A stretch of DNA of 64,000 nucleotides from Antedon mediterranea (lineage: Eukaryota; Echinodermata; Crinoidea; Comatulida; Antedonidae). Below, piece after piece: positions 33,101-37,330 of this stretch (position 1 is the first letter of the stretch; every line of letters starts with the position of its first letter). Location: contig NC_092670.1 of NCBI RefSeq assembly GCF_964355755.1, forward strand, positions 7,155,001 to 7,219,000. The letters run 5' to 3'. Below the pieces are notes generated by a model that did not search any database, had not been told where the DNA came from, and saw only the letters and a list, made by a program, of their open reading frames with translations. The position numbers were made by a program, and so were the translations under genes.

Positions 33101-34300
33101 ATTCTAAATATTTTGTTTTTATTTATACTGTATAAATTATATTTATTTTAATTTAATTGTTGTTTTCGGGTATTTTACTAAAAGACATTCTTCGTGCACA
33201 AGAACATAAACATCAGCATAAACAAGATTAAAAGAAAAAATACTGCTTGAATCAAAAACTCCCGTACTACAGTAATTTCAATAATCGAATATGTATTGAG
33301 CTTACTCTGTAATTTATGAAAATTAAAATACACTATTTTTAAACATATTTCTGTAGGCCTACCAGCTGTGATTGTTGCTATAACTGTTAGTATTGATGTT
33401 GACAATTATGCAGATACAAACAAGTAGTAAGTAATTCAATAAATATGATGCAACATTATATTTCTTTATTAATTAAAATATCTATACATATTATTGTAAT
33501 ACAATATAGTAAGTTGTATTAATTATCATCATAAAACAGAAGATTCCTATTACAAATATTTTCTAAAAACCTAAAGTCAATTGAGTTTCATGTTTAAAGT
33601 TTTTAAATATATAAATCTTAACAACTTTAACTTCATGCTGACATCAGCTGTTATTTTTTTAATTATTAAATTCTCATTATTTTACAAAAAATTAATATCT
33701 ACCATTAATTAAACATTATAGTCTGCTTTATAATAATACTAATAATACAAACCACTTTTAAAATGACATGTGTAATCTGTTACATTGTTTTACAGTTGCT
33801 TCCTTGTTGTAACCCGCATGTACTACAGCGTAGCATTACCAATTGCAATCATATTACTCTTCAATATTGTAGTATTTATTATGGTATTACACAGTATAAG
33901 CAAACTTGGTAAAGTAACAGCACAAGCTCACAAGCAAAACAAAGGCAAGCACTTACTTCAGAATGCAGTATGCATATCGGTAATTATGGGGTTGACATGG
34001 GTTATTGGATTCTTTGCAATTGATAGTGTCTCCGAGGTGATTCAGATACTCTTCTGTATCCTGAATTGTCTTCAAGGAGTTTCTATCTTTATCATGTATT
34101 GTTTAAGAAGTAAGGATGTCCGTAATTTTTGGACTGAAAGATTTAACGGGGTGTCTTCAACACTTAGAGGAACCAAAAGTAGCTCAATCAATTCCAGTAC
34201 AGGTAAAACTACTTTCTTTGGTTTGAATTCGTCTAAAGGGATGCAAACAAATTCTGATTGTAAGATAAATTCAAGTAACAACCAAGAATCAGTTGCTTGA
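1030..34300 (+). CDS. Gene 1: adhesion GPCR with LDLa/CUB/SMB/HYR-array/EGF/Ig/SEA/GAIN/GPS/7TM (whole gene model, 5' end missing)
   Basis: A multi-exon + strand gene, with exons listed separately below. All ectodomain exons up to the Ig domain start and end in phase 1, and the phases of the later exons also match, so one continuous reading frame can be followed to the stop at 34298-34300. The domain order is LDLa, CUB, LDLa, two HYR, somatomedin B, broken CUB, ten HYR (A-B-C array and two divergent ones, not counting two collapsed remnants), EGF, Ig, SEA-like, hormone-receptor-like, GAIN, GPS and 7TM. The product would sit in the plasma membrane, with a long adhesive N-terminal fragment that is autoproteolysed at the GPS and a tethered agonist behind it. 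The ligand is unknown. The start codon and signal peptide lie left of the window. Whether the far-upstream LDLa/CUB/SMB exons and both early HYR exons are spliced into the same transcript is inference from phase and strand, because large transposon blocks separate them. Confidence 0.75.
1507..1845 (+). CDS. Gene 1 exon: CUB domain
   Basis: A complete CUB domain of about 110 residues sits in a single phase 1-1 exon. It has a first Cys, the [16 protein letters not shown] signature, the [17 protein letters not shown] strand, and an ending [13 protein letters not shown]. The acceptor is TTTCAG and the donor is G|GTAATT. CUB domains are extracellular beta-sandwiches that mediate protein-protein contacts. 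It resembles the N-terminal CUB of ADGRG6-type receptors in class only; no orthology is claimed. Confidence 0.88.
2432..2536 (+). CDS. Gene 1 exon: LDL-receptor class A domain 2
   Basis: A phase 1-1 exon with six cysteines and the CNGNSEC...GEDELNC Ca2+-binding end. The usual Asp of the CDG motif is Asn here. Donor G|GTATGC. Together with 1030-1170 it brackets the CUB exon, giving an LDLa-CUB-LDLa block. Confidence 0.83.
2820..3147. repeat. Interspersed repeat, copy 1
   Basis: The stretch with GTCTCCTATCTTTTAACACT at about 2866 and a terminal CCTCCTTGGCGGAGG palindrome at about 3131 is matched by 31316-31520, which has the same block and a CCTCCTCGGCGGAG end. The two copies differ in internal length. 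The imperfect palindromic end suggests a small non-autonomous element, class unknown. Confidence 0.55.
4085..4150. repeat. C/G-run block, G-quadruplex candidate on - strand
   Basis: Plus-strand runs of 9-14 C or G alternate with short GACGAGG-like spacers. On the - strand there are several runs of at least five G within 65 bp. This may form a G-quadruplex or be part of an unclassified repeat. No gene is visible. Confidence 0.4.
4413..4467. repeat. 17-bp tandem repeat, three copies
   Basis: The unit GGAACCAATTTAATAAT is repeated three times without visible change. A minisatellite in intron sequence. Confidence 0.8.
4650..4945. repeat. ~158-bp direct duplication
   Basis: Two diverged copies share CATAATTTA, TTTCC-TGTACTGTAAATA, TTTTATTTTACTTACT and GGACGCAC, then ATTCAAGAAG and CACTGTTTCAAAA, offset by about 158 bp. 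A transposon 3' region is possible; no coding sequence is seen. Confidence 0.6.
4980..5110 (-). mobile_element. Possible Penelope-like element 3' fragment
   Basis: On the - strand the sequence CACTGATGAAGGGCTAGTGT followed by GCCCGACACC resembles the short conserved segment found between the RT and GIY-YIG parts, or near the end, of many Penelope-like elements. No open reading frame is preserved. Weak evidence: a single motif. Confidence 0.3.
5609..6945 (-). mobile_element. Non-autonomous Helitron-like element, copy A (full length)
   Basis: Read on the - strand it begins TCTATATATAAATTTACG, preceded by A, and ends in an 11-bp-stem hairpin (stem TAGATGGTACG, 13-nt loop) finishing CTAG, followed by T. 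TC...CTAG between A and T, with a 3' hairpin and no target duplication, is the Helitron signature. It encodes no Rep/helicase and has no terminal inverted repeats. Copies B (12434-13743), C (16833-18420) and D (51570-52985) share the same internal landmarks, such as the CTCCTCCTACGATAATTG and CCCAATCTCTCAGTCTGG stretches. The class assignment is inference from ends and from the clean insertion shown by copy B. Confidence 0.65.
6946..7215. repeat. GACC/GACA microsatellite-bearing repeat with terminal hairpin
   Basis: The block at 7085-7200, with TGATATCAAGATAAGGTCAG then a CCGACAGACCGACC array, recurs in reverse complement at 18425-18544. It ends in the perfect small hairpin GTCGCG-TCCA-CGCGAC at 7199-7214 followed by TAA. 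The copy abuts Helitron A. It may be another Helitron-like or MITE-like end. Confidence 0.5.
7276..7710 (-). pseudogene. PLE GIY-YIG endonuclease domain
   Basis: An open frame of 144 residues. The GIY-YIG core reads [18 protein letters not shown] with the downstream R of the LRMGMTQHR helix, and an upstream CxxC-like pair (CKTC). GIY-YIG domains cut target DNA for Penelope-type retrotransposition. The C-terminal part lies in the same element but in a different frame from the RT remains at 7729-8420, so this copy is dead. Confidence 0.83.
7729..8420 (-). pseudogene. PLE reverse transcriptase C-terminal part, frameshifted
   Basis: Two overlapping frames (7729-8094 and 7995-8312, extended by a third piece to 8420) give PLE RT landmarks: [32 protein letters not shown] and the conserved [14 protein letters not shown] thumb motif. 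RT palm motif C is YIDD. At least one frameshift lies near 8080-8100. The catalytic N-terminal palm is missing. Confidence 0.82.
8471..8725 (+). CDS. Gene 1 exon: HYR domain, type C (duplicate copy 1)
   Basis: Acceptor CCACAG, donor G|GTAAGA, phase 1-1, 255 nt. The exon runs from [11 protein letters not shown] to FVLYVEG, with the HYR hallmarks [38 protein letters not shown] and a second Cys. HYR domains have an Ig-like fold and mediate adhesion. It is nearly identical to 19549-19803, including the flanking intron, which shows a recent duplication. The short distance to the PLE means the original upstream intron sequence has been replaced. Confidence 0.85.
8800..9706 (-). mobile_element. Decayed LINE C-terminal-like fragment (inside duplicated block, copy 1)
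   Basis: On the - strand, conceptual translation between stops gives LINE-like C-terminal pieces such as [13 protein letters not shown] and [12 protein letters not shown]. The same sequence is present at 19880-20784. There are many stops. The assignment is weak and rests on resemblance to ORF2 C-termini. Confidence 0.35.
9910..10248 (-). pseudogene. LINE ORF2 C-terminal domain with zinc-finger-like motif
   Basis: The segment begins [19 protein letters not shown], a C-x-C...H-x4-C finger-like motif typical of the C-terminus of several LINE ORF2 proteins, then a leucine-rich tail to a stop. It is out of frame with the RT segment. Confidence 0.65.
10427..12433 (-). pseudogene. LINE reverse transcriptase region, frameshifted
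   Basis: Three frames (12433-11530, 11543-10947, 10870-10427) together cover the RT fingers, palm and thumb. Landmarks are [26 protein letters not shown] (motif A), [11 protein letters not shown] (motif B), [10 protein letters not shown] (motif C, ADD intact) and YKYLGMHI. Frameshifts near 11535 and 10900 break it. The upstream linker with the RNCWYDEEI motif starts right at the Helitron boundary. Confidence 0.85.
12434..13743 (-). mobile_element. Helitron-like element, copy B, inserted into LINE ORF2
   Basis: 1310 bp. On the - strand it starts TCTATATATAAATTTACG and ends within the hairpin sequence (GCGAAGCGAG). The LINE flanks are GGTCA on one side and TAAGAAT on the other. Removing exactly these 1310 bp rejoins the LINE frame (codons for G-H-K-N) with no target duplication, so insertion was at an A^T dinucleotide. 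An (ATTT)n run sits at 12878-12902. The 3' hairpin is incomplete compared with copy A. Confidence 0.75.
13744..14977 (-). pseudogene. LINE ORF2 N-terminal APE endonuclease region, frameshifted
   Basis: 14977-14651 is a basic Lys/Asn-rich N-terminal stretch. 14637-13954 is the apurinic-endonuclease-like domain with [33 protein letters not shown] and the terminal [10 protein letters not shown] catalytic SDH. 13991-13744 is the linker up to VAETTLGH at the Helitron junction. Frameshifts near 14645 and 13970. Confidence 0.83.
15075..15302 (+). CDS. Gene 1 exon: HYR domain (short)
   Basis: Acceptor TTATCAG, donor G|GTATGT, phase 1-1, 228 nt. It has [42 protein letters not shown] and ends TITVGG. 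It is shorter than the array HYR exons between the DNSG motif and IGDN, with a trimmed strand pair. The LINE lies immediately upstream in the same intron. Confidence 0.84.
15696..16065 (+). mobile_element. tRNA-derived SINE, copy 1
   Basis: The head is tRNA-like, with an A-box region TGGCCGAGGGGTTAAGGC at 15711 and a B-box GGTTCGAGGCC at 15778. A non-tRNA body follows (TCTCGGATAAGGACTATAAA, then AGGGGGTTACCCCGGTG), then an (AAAT)n tail at 16043-16065. The body matches 19080-19376 on the opposite strand. Pol III transcription from the internal boxes is expected for the family. Confidence 0.8.
16598..16702 (+). CDS. Gene 1 exon: somatomedin-B domain
   Basis: A phase 1-1 exon of 105 nt (acceptor TTTGAAG, donor A|GTAAGT). 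The translation has eight cysteines in the SMB pattern, SCLGKCG...CYCDNVC...[13 protein letters not shown] is a small disulfide knot known from vitronectin and ENPP proteins, and it mediates protein binding. In echinoderm-type receptors it can accompany HYR and CUB modules. The acceptor polypyrimidine tract is modest, so use of the exon is inferred. Confidence 0.82.
16833..18420 (+). mobile_element. Helitron-like element, copy C, with ~700-bp internal tandem duplication
   Basis: It starts TCTATATATAAATTTACG at 16833 in + orientation and carries the family landmarks. At about 17662 the sequence restarts from the point matched at 16963 and runs through the same landmarks again to about 18420, so the inner about 700 bp are present twice with few differences. 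The 3' hairpin end is missing. It sits between the SMB exon and a truncated CUB exon. Confidence 0.7.
18425..18544. repeat. GGTC/GGTCT microsatellite repeat, inverted copy of 7085-7205
   Basis: CGACTCTATAGTTCACTATG, a (GGTC)n/(GGTCT)n array and CTGACCTTATCTTGATATCAG are the reverse complement of the 7085-7205 block. It ends directly at the truncated CUB exon, so it belongs to the rearrangement that removed the exon's start. Confidence 0.65.
18545..18838 (+). pseudogene. Broken CUB exon of gene 1
   Basis: About 95 residues of a CUB domain remain open: [40 protein letters not shown], then a last strand RGFAHSW followed by a stop. The first Cys and the splice acceptor are replaced by the microsatellite repeat, and the 3' end with the donor is replaced by the PLE fragment at 18842. 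It cannot be spliced as a normal phase 1-1 exon. Together with 1507-1845 it shows gene 1 once had at least two CUB exons. Confidence 0.8.
18842..19499 (-). mobile_element. Penelope-like element fragment, copy 2 (split by SINE)
   Basis: 18842-19061 and 19377-19499 together match 8082-8420 of PLE copy 1. A 315-bp SINE separates them. The 18842-19061 part is visibly more diverged (roughly 5-7 differences per 100 bp by eye) than the part right of the SINE, which is nearly identical to copy 1. The GIY-YIG part is absent. Confidence 0.8.
19080..19376 (-). mobile_element. tRNA-derived SINE, copy 2, inside PLE copy 2
   Basis: On the - strand it has a tRNA-Ser/Leu-like head with A-box region TGGCCGAGCGGTTAAGAC and B-box GGTTCGAGGCT, then the body shared with 15696-16065 (CGGATAAGGACTATAAACCG and AGTAGGGGGTTACCCCGGTG). 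An ATTTCAATCA-type tail lies at 19062-19080. It is absent at the matching position (about 8303) of the other duplicate, so it inserted after the PLE. Confidence 0.8.
19549..19803 (+). CDS. Gene 1 exon: HYR domain, type C (duplicate copy 2)
   Basis: 255 nt, phase 1-1, acceptor CCCACAG, donor G|GTAAGA. Differs from 8471-8725 at very few positions (for example MDLRV instead of MDLTV, FEIG instead of FGIG). The flanking 50 bp upstream and about 980 bp downstream are also duplicated. It starts the HYR array. Confidence 0.85.
20800..20867 (+). pseudogene. Collapsed HYR type-C exon, remnant 1
   Basis: After TTTAG the first 22 codons of a type-C exon are present ([20 protein letters not shown]), then the sequence jumps straight into what is intron in the intact copy 22242-22496. 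The deletion joins ACAACAACTG to AAGAAAA..GTACAG. If the GTACAG were used as donor it would end in phase 0 and shift the frame. Identical structure at 23733-23800. Confidence 0.78.
20930..21214 (+). CDS. Gene 1 exon: HYR domain, type A (1)
   Basis: 285 nt, phase 1-1, acceptor GAACAG, donor G|GTAAAT. Runs [20 protein letters not shown] to FGLKVEG, with [16 protein letters not shown] and [10 protein letters not shown]-like motif (here [10 protein letters not shown]). Type A carries a longer first loop ([20 protein letters not shown]) than types B and C. Confidence 0.87.
21858..22106 (+). CDS. Gene 1 exon: HYR domain, type B (1)
   Basis: 249 nt, phase 1-1, acceptor AAATAG, donor G|GTAAGT. Runs [20 protein letters not shown] to FTVTVIG, with [14 protein letters not shown] and [13 protein letters not shown]. 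The 640-bp intron before it holds only AT-rich sequence. Confidence 0.87.
22242..22496 (+). CDS. Gene 1 exon: HYR domain, type C (intact array copy)
   Basis: 255 nt, phase 1-1, acceptor TTTTAG, donor G|GTAAGT. Runs [20 protein letters not shown] to FVIIVEG. It is the undeleted reference for the two collapsed C exons. Only 91 bp of intron separate it from the next A exon. Confidence 0.87.
22588..22872 (+). CDS. Gene 1 exon: HYR domain, type A (2)
   Basis: 285 nt, phase 1-1, acceptor GAATAG, donor [27 protein letters not shown] to FGLNVEG, with [11 protein letters not shown] and [22 protein letters not shown]. Confidence 0.87.
23315..23563 (+). CDS. Gene 1 exon: HYR domain, type B (2)
   Basis: 249 nt, phase 1-1, acceptor AAATAG, donor [27 protein letters not shown] to FTISVTG, with [14 protein letters not shown]. 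About 440 bp of exon-free AT-rich intron precedes it. Confidence 0.87.
23733..23800 (+). pseudogene. Collapsed HYR type-C exon, remnant 2
   Basis: Same 68-nt remnant and same deletion junction as 20800-20867, again directly before a type-A exon. The shared breakpoint shows one deletion followed by duplication or gene conversion rather than two independent events. Confidence 0.78.
23863..24147 (+). CDS. Gene 1 exon: HYR domain, type A (3)
   Basis: 285 nt, phase 1-1, acceptor GAACAG, donor G|GTAAAT. Nearly identical to 20930-21214 through its first two thirds ([20 protein letters not shown]), but with [22 protein letters not shown] toward the end. Ends FGLQVEG. Confidence 0.87.
24437..24685 (+). 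CDS. Gene 1 exon: HYR domain, type B (3)
   Basis: 249 nt, phase 1-1, acceptor AAATAG, donor [27 protein letters not shown] to FIVTVTG, with [14 protein letters not shown]. Confidence 0.87.
24864..25118 (+). CDS. Gene 1 exon: HYR domain, type C (last of array)
   Basis: 255 nt, phase 1-1, acceptor TTTTAG, donor [27 protein letters not shown] to FVITVQG, with [14 protein letters not shown] and [11 protein letters not shown]. Closes the A-B-C array. Confidence 0.87.
25119..26111. other. Intron with a possible retroposon 3' fragment
   Basis: No exon is visible. The part at about 25425-25775 is less AT-rich, reads like a degraded retroposon 3' region on the + strand and ends in a microsatellite-like tail (AAATAAATACATACATAAAT). 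The rest is AT-rich without structure. Confidence 0.4.
26112..26354 (+). CDS. Gene 1 exon: HYR domain, divergent
   Basis: 243 nt, phase 1-1, acceptor CATTAG, donor [57 protein letters not shown], ending FNVTVEG. It belongs to neither A, B nor C. Confidence 0.85.
26756..26995 (+). CDS. Gene 1 exon: HYR domain, divergent, with GC splice donor
   Basis: 240 nt, acceptor [56 protein letters not shown], ending FEIKIGG. The only donor that keeps phase 1 into the EGF exon is GGAG|GCAAGT, a strong GC-AG type site; the nearby GT at GCAA|GTATTT would end in phase 2 and break the frame. Confidence 0.82.
27068..27134. repeat. (CTA)n microsatellite
   Basis: About 22 uninterrupted ACT/CTA trinucleotides, 70 bp downstream of the GC donor, in the intron between the last HYR and the EGF exon. 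Likely length-variable. Confidence 0.95.
27437..27550 (+). CDS. Gene 1 exon: EGF-like domain
   Basis: 114 nt, phase 1-1, acceptor TTACAG, donor G|GTATTT. Six cysteines in EGF order: [13 protein letters not shown], then FACNCP and a final Cys in GNLCQ. It lacks the D/N-x-D/N calcium-binding start. It separates the HYR array from the Ig domain. Confidence 0.87.
27698..27964 (+). CDS. Gene 1 exon: Ig-like domain
   Basis: 267 nt, phase 1-1, acceptor ATTTAG, donor G|GTAAAC. An I-set/C2-like fold with [18 protein letters not shown] and [11 protein letters not shown]: both Cys and the core Trp are present. Receptors such as ADGRF5 also have Ig domains before the SEA/GAIN region. Confidence 0.87.
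28303..28415 (+). CDS. Gene 1 exon: SEA-like domain, first half
   Basis: 113 nt, starts phase 1 and ends phase 0 (donor TTG|GTAGGT). The sequence [20 protein letters not shown], then [15 protein letters not shown] fits the N-terminal strand and helix of a SEA domain (F-x-x-x-L-x-F-T...S-x-E-F). No cleavage motif is visible in this half. Confidence 0.65.
28689..28890 (+). CDS. Gene 1 exon: SEA-like domain, second half
   Basis: 202 nt, phase 0 to phase 1, acceptor TTTCAG, donor [27 protein letters not shown] is the typical SEA V-x-V-x-x-x-R-x-G-S-V-I strand pair. Ends NIVIFSTG. Confidence 0.72.
29151..29252 (+). CDS. Gene 1 exon: hormone-receptor-like (HRM) region, part 1
   Basis: 102 nt, phase 1-1, acceptor CATTAG, donor [27 protein letters not shown] then [10 protein letters not shown] resembles the C...G-x-x-x-P-x-x-x-G...CP part of the HRM domain that precedes GAIN in many adhesion receptors. 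Divergent; the assignment is tentative. Confidence 0.62.
29455..29482. repeat. (ATT)n microsatellite
   Basis: About nine ATT units in the intron between the two HRM-like exons. Confidence 0.9.
29526..29653 (+). CDS. Gene 1 exon: HRM-like region, part 2, and start of GAIN
   Basis: 128 nt, phase 1 to 0, acceptor AAATAG, donor [34 protein letters not shown] completes the Cys/Trp pattern, and DELLERLNM begins the helical GAIN subdomain A. Confidence 0.7.
29768..29917 (+). CDS. Gene 1 exon: GAIN subdomain A helices
   Basis: 150 nt, phase 0-0, acceptor TTTTAG, donor [29 protein letters not shown], then a long amphipathic helix with [15 protein letters not shown]: the typical alpha-helical GAIN-A repeat. 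Confidence 0.8.
30020..30386 (+). CDS. Gene 1 exon: GAIN domain A/B
   Basis: 367 nt, phase 0 to 1, acceptor ATGCAG, donor G|GTAAGT. It contains [36 protein letters not shown], then beta-rich [18 protein letters not shown] and an ending VSIYIPPTI: the hallmark helix-to-sandwich transition of GAIN. Confidence 0.83.
30582..30757 (+). CDS. Gene 1 exon: GAIN subdomain B
   Basis: 176 nt, phase 1 to 0, acceptor GAACAG, donor [44 protein letters not shown] is the conserved beta-sandwich core (V-x-x-V-Y...S-L-F...I-S-x-S-I...L). Followed by a 975-bp intron with the repeat copy at 31316-31520. Confidence 0.84.
31316..31520. repeat. Interspersed repeat, copy 2
   Basis: Shares GTCTCCTATCTTTTAACACT and AGGTCTGAAAATAAT with 2855-2905 and ends with CCTCCTCGGCGGAG as copy 1 does. 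Located in the intron before the GPS exon. Confidence 0.55.
31733..31900 (+). CDS. Gene 1 exon: GPS motif (autoproteolysis site), GC splice donor
   Basis: 168 nt, phase 0-0, acceptor [33 protein letters not shown], then [13 protein letters not shown]: the four-Cys, two-Trp GPS box with the H-L-T cleavage tripeptide, cut expected between L and T. The new N-terminus TNFAILM is the predicted tethered agonist. The only in-frame donor is ATG|GCAAGT, again a GC site; the exon continues as NFYPDKKSP at 32212. Confidence 0.88.
32212..32324 (+). CDS. Gene 1 exon: end of tethered agonist and TM1
   Basis: 113 nt, phase 0 to 2, acceptor CCTAG, donor [28 protein letters not shown] is a clear hydrophobic helix of the family B2 TM1 type (G-L-x-x-S). 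Confidence 0.87.
32446..32708 (+). CDS. Gene 1 exon: TM2, TM3 and start of TM4
   Basis: 263 nt, phase 2 to 1, acceptor TTTCAG, donor [27 protein letters not shown] (TM2), the conserved Cys in [30 protein letters not shown] (TM3) and [10 protein letters not shown] (TM4 start). H-Y-F-L-L-x-x-F/M-x-W-M is a family B2 signature. Confidence 0.9.
33357..33426 (+). CDS. Gene 1 exon: TM4 end and second extracellular loop
   Basis: 70 nt, phase 1 to 2, acceptor CTGTAG, donor [20 protein letters not shown] (the P of the GWGxP-like motif) then [10 protein letters not shown]. The donor falls inside an apparent TAG that is split by splicing and becomes TAT in the mature frame. Confidence 0.85.
33796..34300 (+). 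CDS. Gene 1 last exon: ECL2 end, TM5-TM7 and cytoplasmic tail
   Basis: Starts phase 2 (acceptor TTACAG) with [20 protein letters not shown]: the ECL2 Cys, then TM5; [20 protein letters not shown] is TM6 with the G-L-T-W signature; [20 protein letters not shown] is TM7 with the L-Q-G motif. A tail of about 60 residues is Ser/Asn/Lys-rich and ends ESVA, which could act as a weak class I PDZ ligand. Stop TGA at 34298. Confidence 0.9.
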
Positions 34301-36022
34301 TTTGCGCATGTTTCTAATGATTATTGAGAGCGCCCAATTTGTATAAATGATGGTTTCTGTGATTTTAGTTAAAGTTCTGTATGTATTATACTTATTTTAG
34401 TCATCTAAGTTAAAAACAAATCAATTCGATTTAGATACACGAGTATAACTGTATCTACGATGTAAACAAACTACTGTTGCCTTAATATTGTAATCATTAA
34501 CGATAAGAGTTTGCTGTTATGATTTATCGATTATTACAAATATTTTACATCAAATATAATGTATATAGATAGTGTATATTTTAATATTTTTTTTCAAATA
34601 TCATTTTTAATGTTTCCTTTTGGATATTTTTAAAATAAATAAAACAAAAATAAATATTAAACATTCCGCAACAAGTGAGGAAAGCCCTTATGGTTTTATA
34701 ATTCGAACTTTTTGTTTTGTATTAACATTATGCTCATCATTGTAAATTGTGAATGGTTTATGTATTCAGATTTTGTTTGGACAATCTAATGCAACTGCTT
34801 TTGTCATATTATTATCTATATTTCAAATAATTTGATAGATTAAATAGATAGATTACTAAATCGATATATTACTAACAGTTTATTCCCCAAAGAATCTCGT
34901 GATGGATTGCTACTGTAATTAGCATACCAAACATTTAAAATTAATACAAATAAATATATTAATGATAATTAATTTTAATTAAATAACATGTTTTAAAATA
35001 AGATAATGGATACTATAGCATTATTACACAGTGCATTATTACAAAGTGATATAAAGAATACCCAATGAATGTAACTAGTATAGAATACCATAATAAAATA
35101 ATTATATGAAGATATTGTGTCTGAAGAGTCTTGTTTTAAATTTATATGTTTGCATCACAATTGTAATGTATTTATTTGATATGACATTTACGATATTGCA
35201 TTATACTTTTCTTTGCACGTATTCACACATATAGCAAATATAGGAAATTTATTAGCGTCTACCTTTGCTTTTCTTGTTGAGTCGTTCAAAACGTCTACAT
35301 TATTGGTTGGTTTCCGACTAGTCAGGGTGAAGGCATAAACTTGCTTACCAAACCATCGAACAGCAGAAATGAAAGAAAGATTACAGCACTTACGATGTGC
35401 TTGAACAGTGTATTCTCGTGTTCATTTCTCTGTACTCTAAATTATAAATCAGGTGGAATATGTATATGCAAATTAATCAGGCTTGATTTAGTTTGCTTGT
35501 TGCGTAAGAAAAGAAAACAAGAACAAAGAGATATATTTAGAAGCCTGAAGGTGAACTGAGCTGAGTCTGAGTTTAGAAGCTTACGTTGATGAACTCCTAA
35601 AGCCAGCTGATGCCTAGAGTTTAGAGACAACCTAGAGAGCTATAATGTAACTTACTCTAGTAGAGTACACAGGAAGATGTTGGTAAGCACATCTTTTCTA
35701 ATACTCTTTTACTTTATATATTATTAATGGTCTACATCTGATACAACAACTAGTTGTCCACCTTCATGTAAAATTACAAAATCAGCAAGGAGTCTAGGCC
35801 TACTAGTAAACCCTATGATTAACCGATATAGATATAGATAAGCTTATTGGTAGGCTACTATTACGTGTAGTAGCTACAATGCTGTAATCATGATCTATAT
35901 ATTCACTTTTGTCTACTTCTTGTTGGAATTATAATAATGGAAAAGGTACTTTTATTCATTAATCCATGCTTCGTTTGTTTTTGATTTAGTAGAGTCCGTG
36001 ACGCAACTATATATAGCCAGCC
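34301..36022. other. 3' UTR of gene 1 and intergenic sequence
   Basis: AT-rich. Poly(A) signals lie at 34634 and 34638. Beyond about 34670 no gene, tRNA or clear repeat is visible. Confidence 0.55.
34634..34643 (+). promoter_or_regulatory. Overlapping AATAAA polyadenylation signals of gene 1
   Basis: AATAAATAAA at 34634-34643 gives two overlapping canonical signals about 335 bp after the stop. A further AATAAA follows at about 34650. Confidence 0.6.
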
Positions 36023-37144
36023 ATGCGCAATGCCGGATCAGGGATCGAAGTTTTGATTCGATTAAACCCGATGATTGGCTATGATGTGGATGACATAACC
36101 ACTAGCCACTACACTTTAAATGTAATCACATCGATAATAAAATTTGGTTTATCCGGTTCACTGTTAAGTTGGTTTAAAAGCTATTTAACTAATAGACAAC
36201 AGCGTGTTGTCATTGGGGGAGAGACATCTGATTGGCTCCCTGTGTTATCGGGCGTTCCGCAGGGCTCGATCCTGGGCCCGCTTTTGTTTAATTTATTTAT
36301 CAACGATCTTCCTTTAAAATTTAATCATTCCGAGTCTCTTTTATTTGCTGACGATCTGAAATTGTTTAAAGTGATTACCACTCCACAGGATGCTTTTTCA
36401 CTTCAGGAGGATCTGGATGGTCTCGTGGAATGGACGGAGAAGTGGGGGATAAAACTTAATGCTAATAAATGCAAATATTTATCTATAACACTTAAAAAAA
36501 GGCCTGTGCTCTTCAATTATAATCTGAGTGGACATGATCTTGAGATGGTTTATGTATGGAAAGATTTAGGTATTTTTATTGATAGTAAATTAAATTTTTG
36601 TTCACATATTAATCATGTGTTGTCAAAAGCTAATAGAATGATGGGCTTAATATGGAGAAATTGTAGGTTTATGAACGACGGCAGGGCACTTTTATCTTTA
36701 TACAAATCTATTATACGTCCTCACCTTGAATATTGTTCCGCAATTTTCAATTCAATTTCTCCATGTCAGGCCCGTCGAATCGACACTGTTCAACGGAAGT
36801 TTGTTCGATTCCTGTCTTATAACTGTGTTAATTTTGCCTTTTCCATTGATTCTGTCAGCAATCGTCGAACGATATCTGATATGGTTTTTTTATATAATAT
36901 TTTAAATTCTAAATATGACTGTTCATTAATTTCACTATTTAGTTTAAATGTTCCTGGTCGTACACGAAATAGACATTTATTGCATATTCCTTTTAGCCGT
37001 GTCGACTGTACTAAGAGGGGACTTTTTCATAGACTACCTTATACATTTAATAATCTAAATAGCAATCATATCGATATTTTTAATGATAGACTTGGTTATT
37101 TTAAGAGGACGATGATGTGTTCACTTCTTGAACAGCCTGCATAA
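36023..37144 (+). pseudogene. LINE reverse transcriptase, N-terminally truncated but open
   Basis: 373 codons without a stop. Residues about 40-115: FGLSGSLLSWFKSYLTNRQQ, SGVPQGSILGPLLFNLFIND (motif B) and LLFADDLKLF (motif C, residues 108-111). After that WGIKLNANKCKYLSI, KDLGIFIDSKLNF and HLEYCSAIF thumb motifs. Motif A (F-x-x-x-F-D) is missing, so it cannot polymerise. The first about 37 residues are flanking sequence read through. Jockey/CR1-like in its B and C motifs; the clade is not assigned. Confidence 0.85.
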
Positions 37145-37330
37145 CCTGTTTTAATTGAAATTGTTTATGGCATGCCAATCTATGTTTTATATATATATAT
37201 ATATTTTATCTGTATTTTATTGTTAACCGTTTTTGATGTTGTATTGTTTTATGTTTCAAACCTGTTAGTGGCGGTATTTATCGCTGTTGGTTTTGATTGA
37301 ATAAAATAAAATAAAAAATAAAATAAAATA
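36023..37330 (+). mobile_element. 5'-truncated LINE with 3' tail shared by the 5S-SINE
   Basis: An RT C-terminal half in one open frame, then a 3' UTR whose last part (CAAACCTGTTAGTGGCGGTA at 37257, then CGCTGTTGG-TTT-GATTGA) and an (AAAATA)n tail match 55431-55510. The homology to LINE RT starts abruptly at about 36134, so the copy is 5'-truncated. Uninterrupted coding sequence suggests it is young. Confidence 0.85.
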
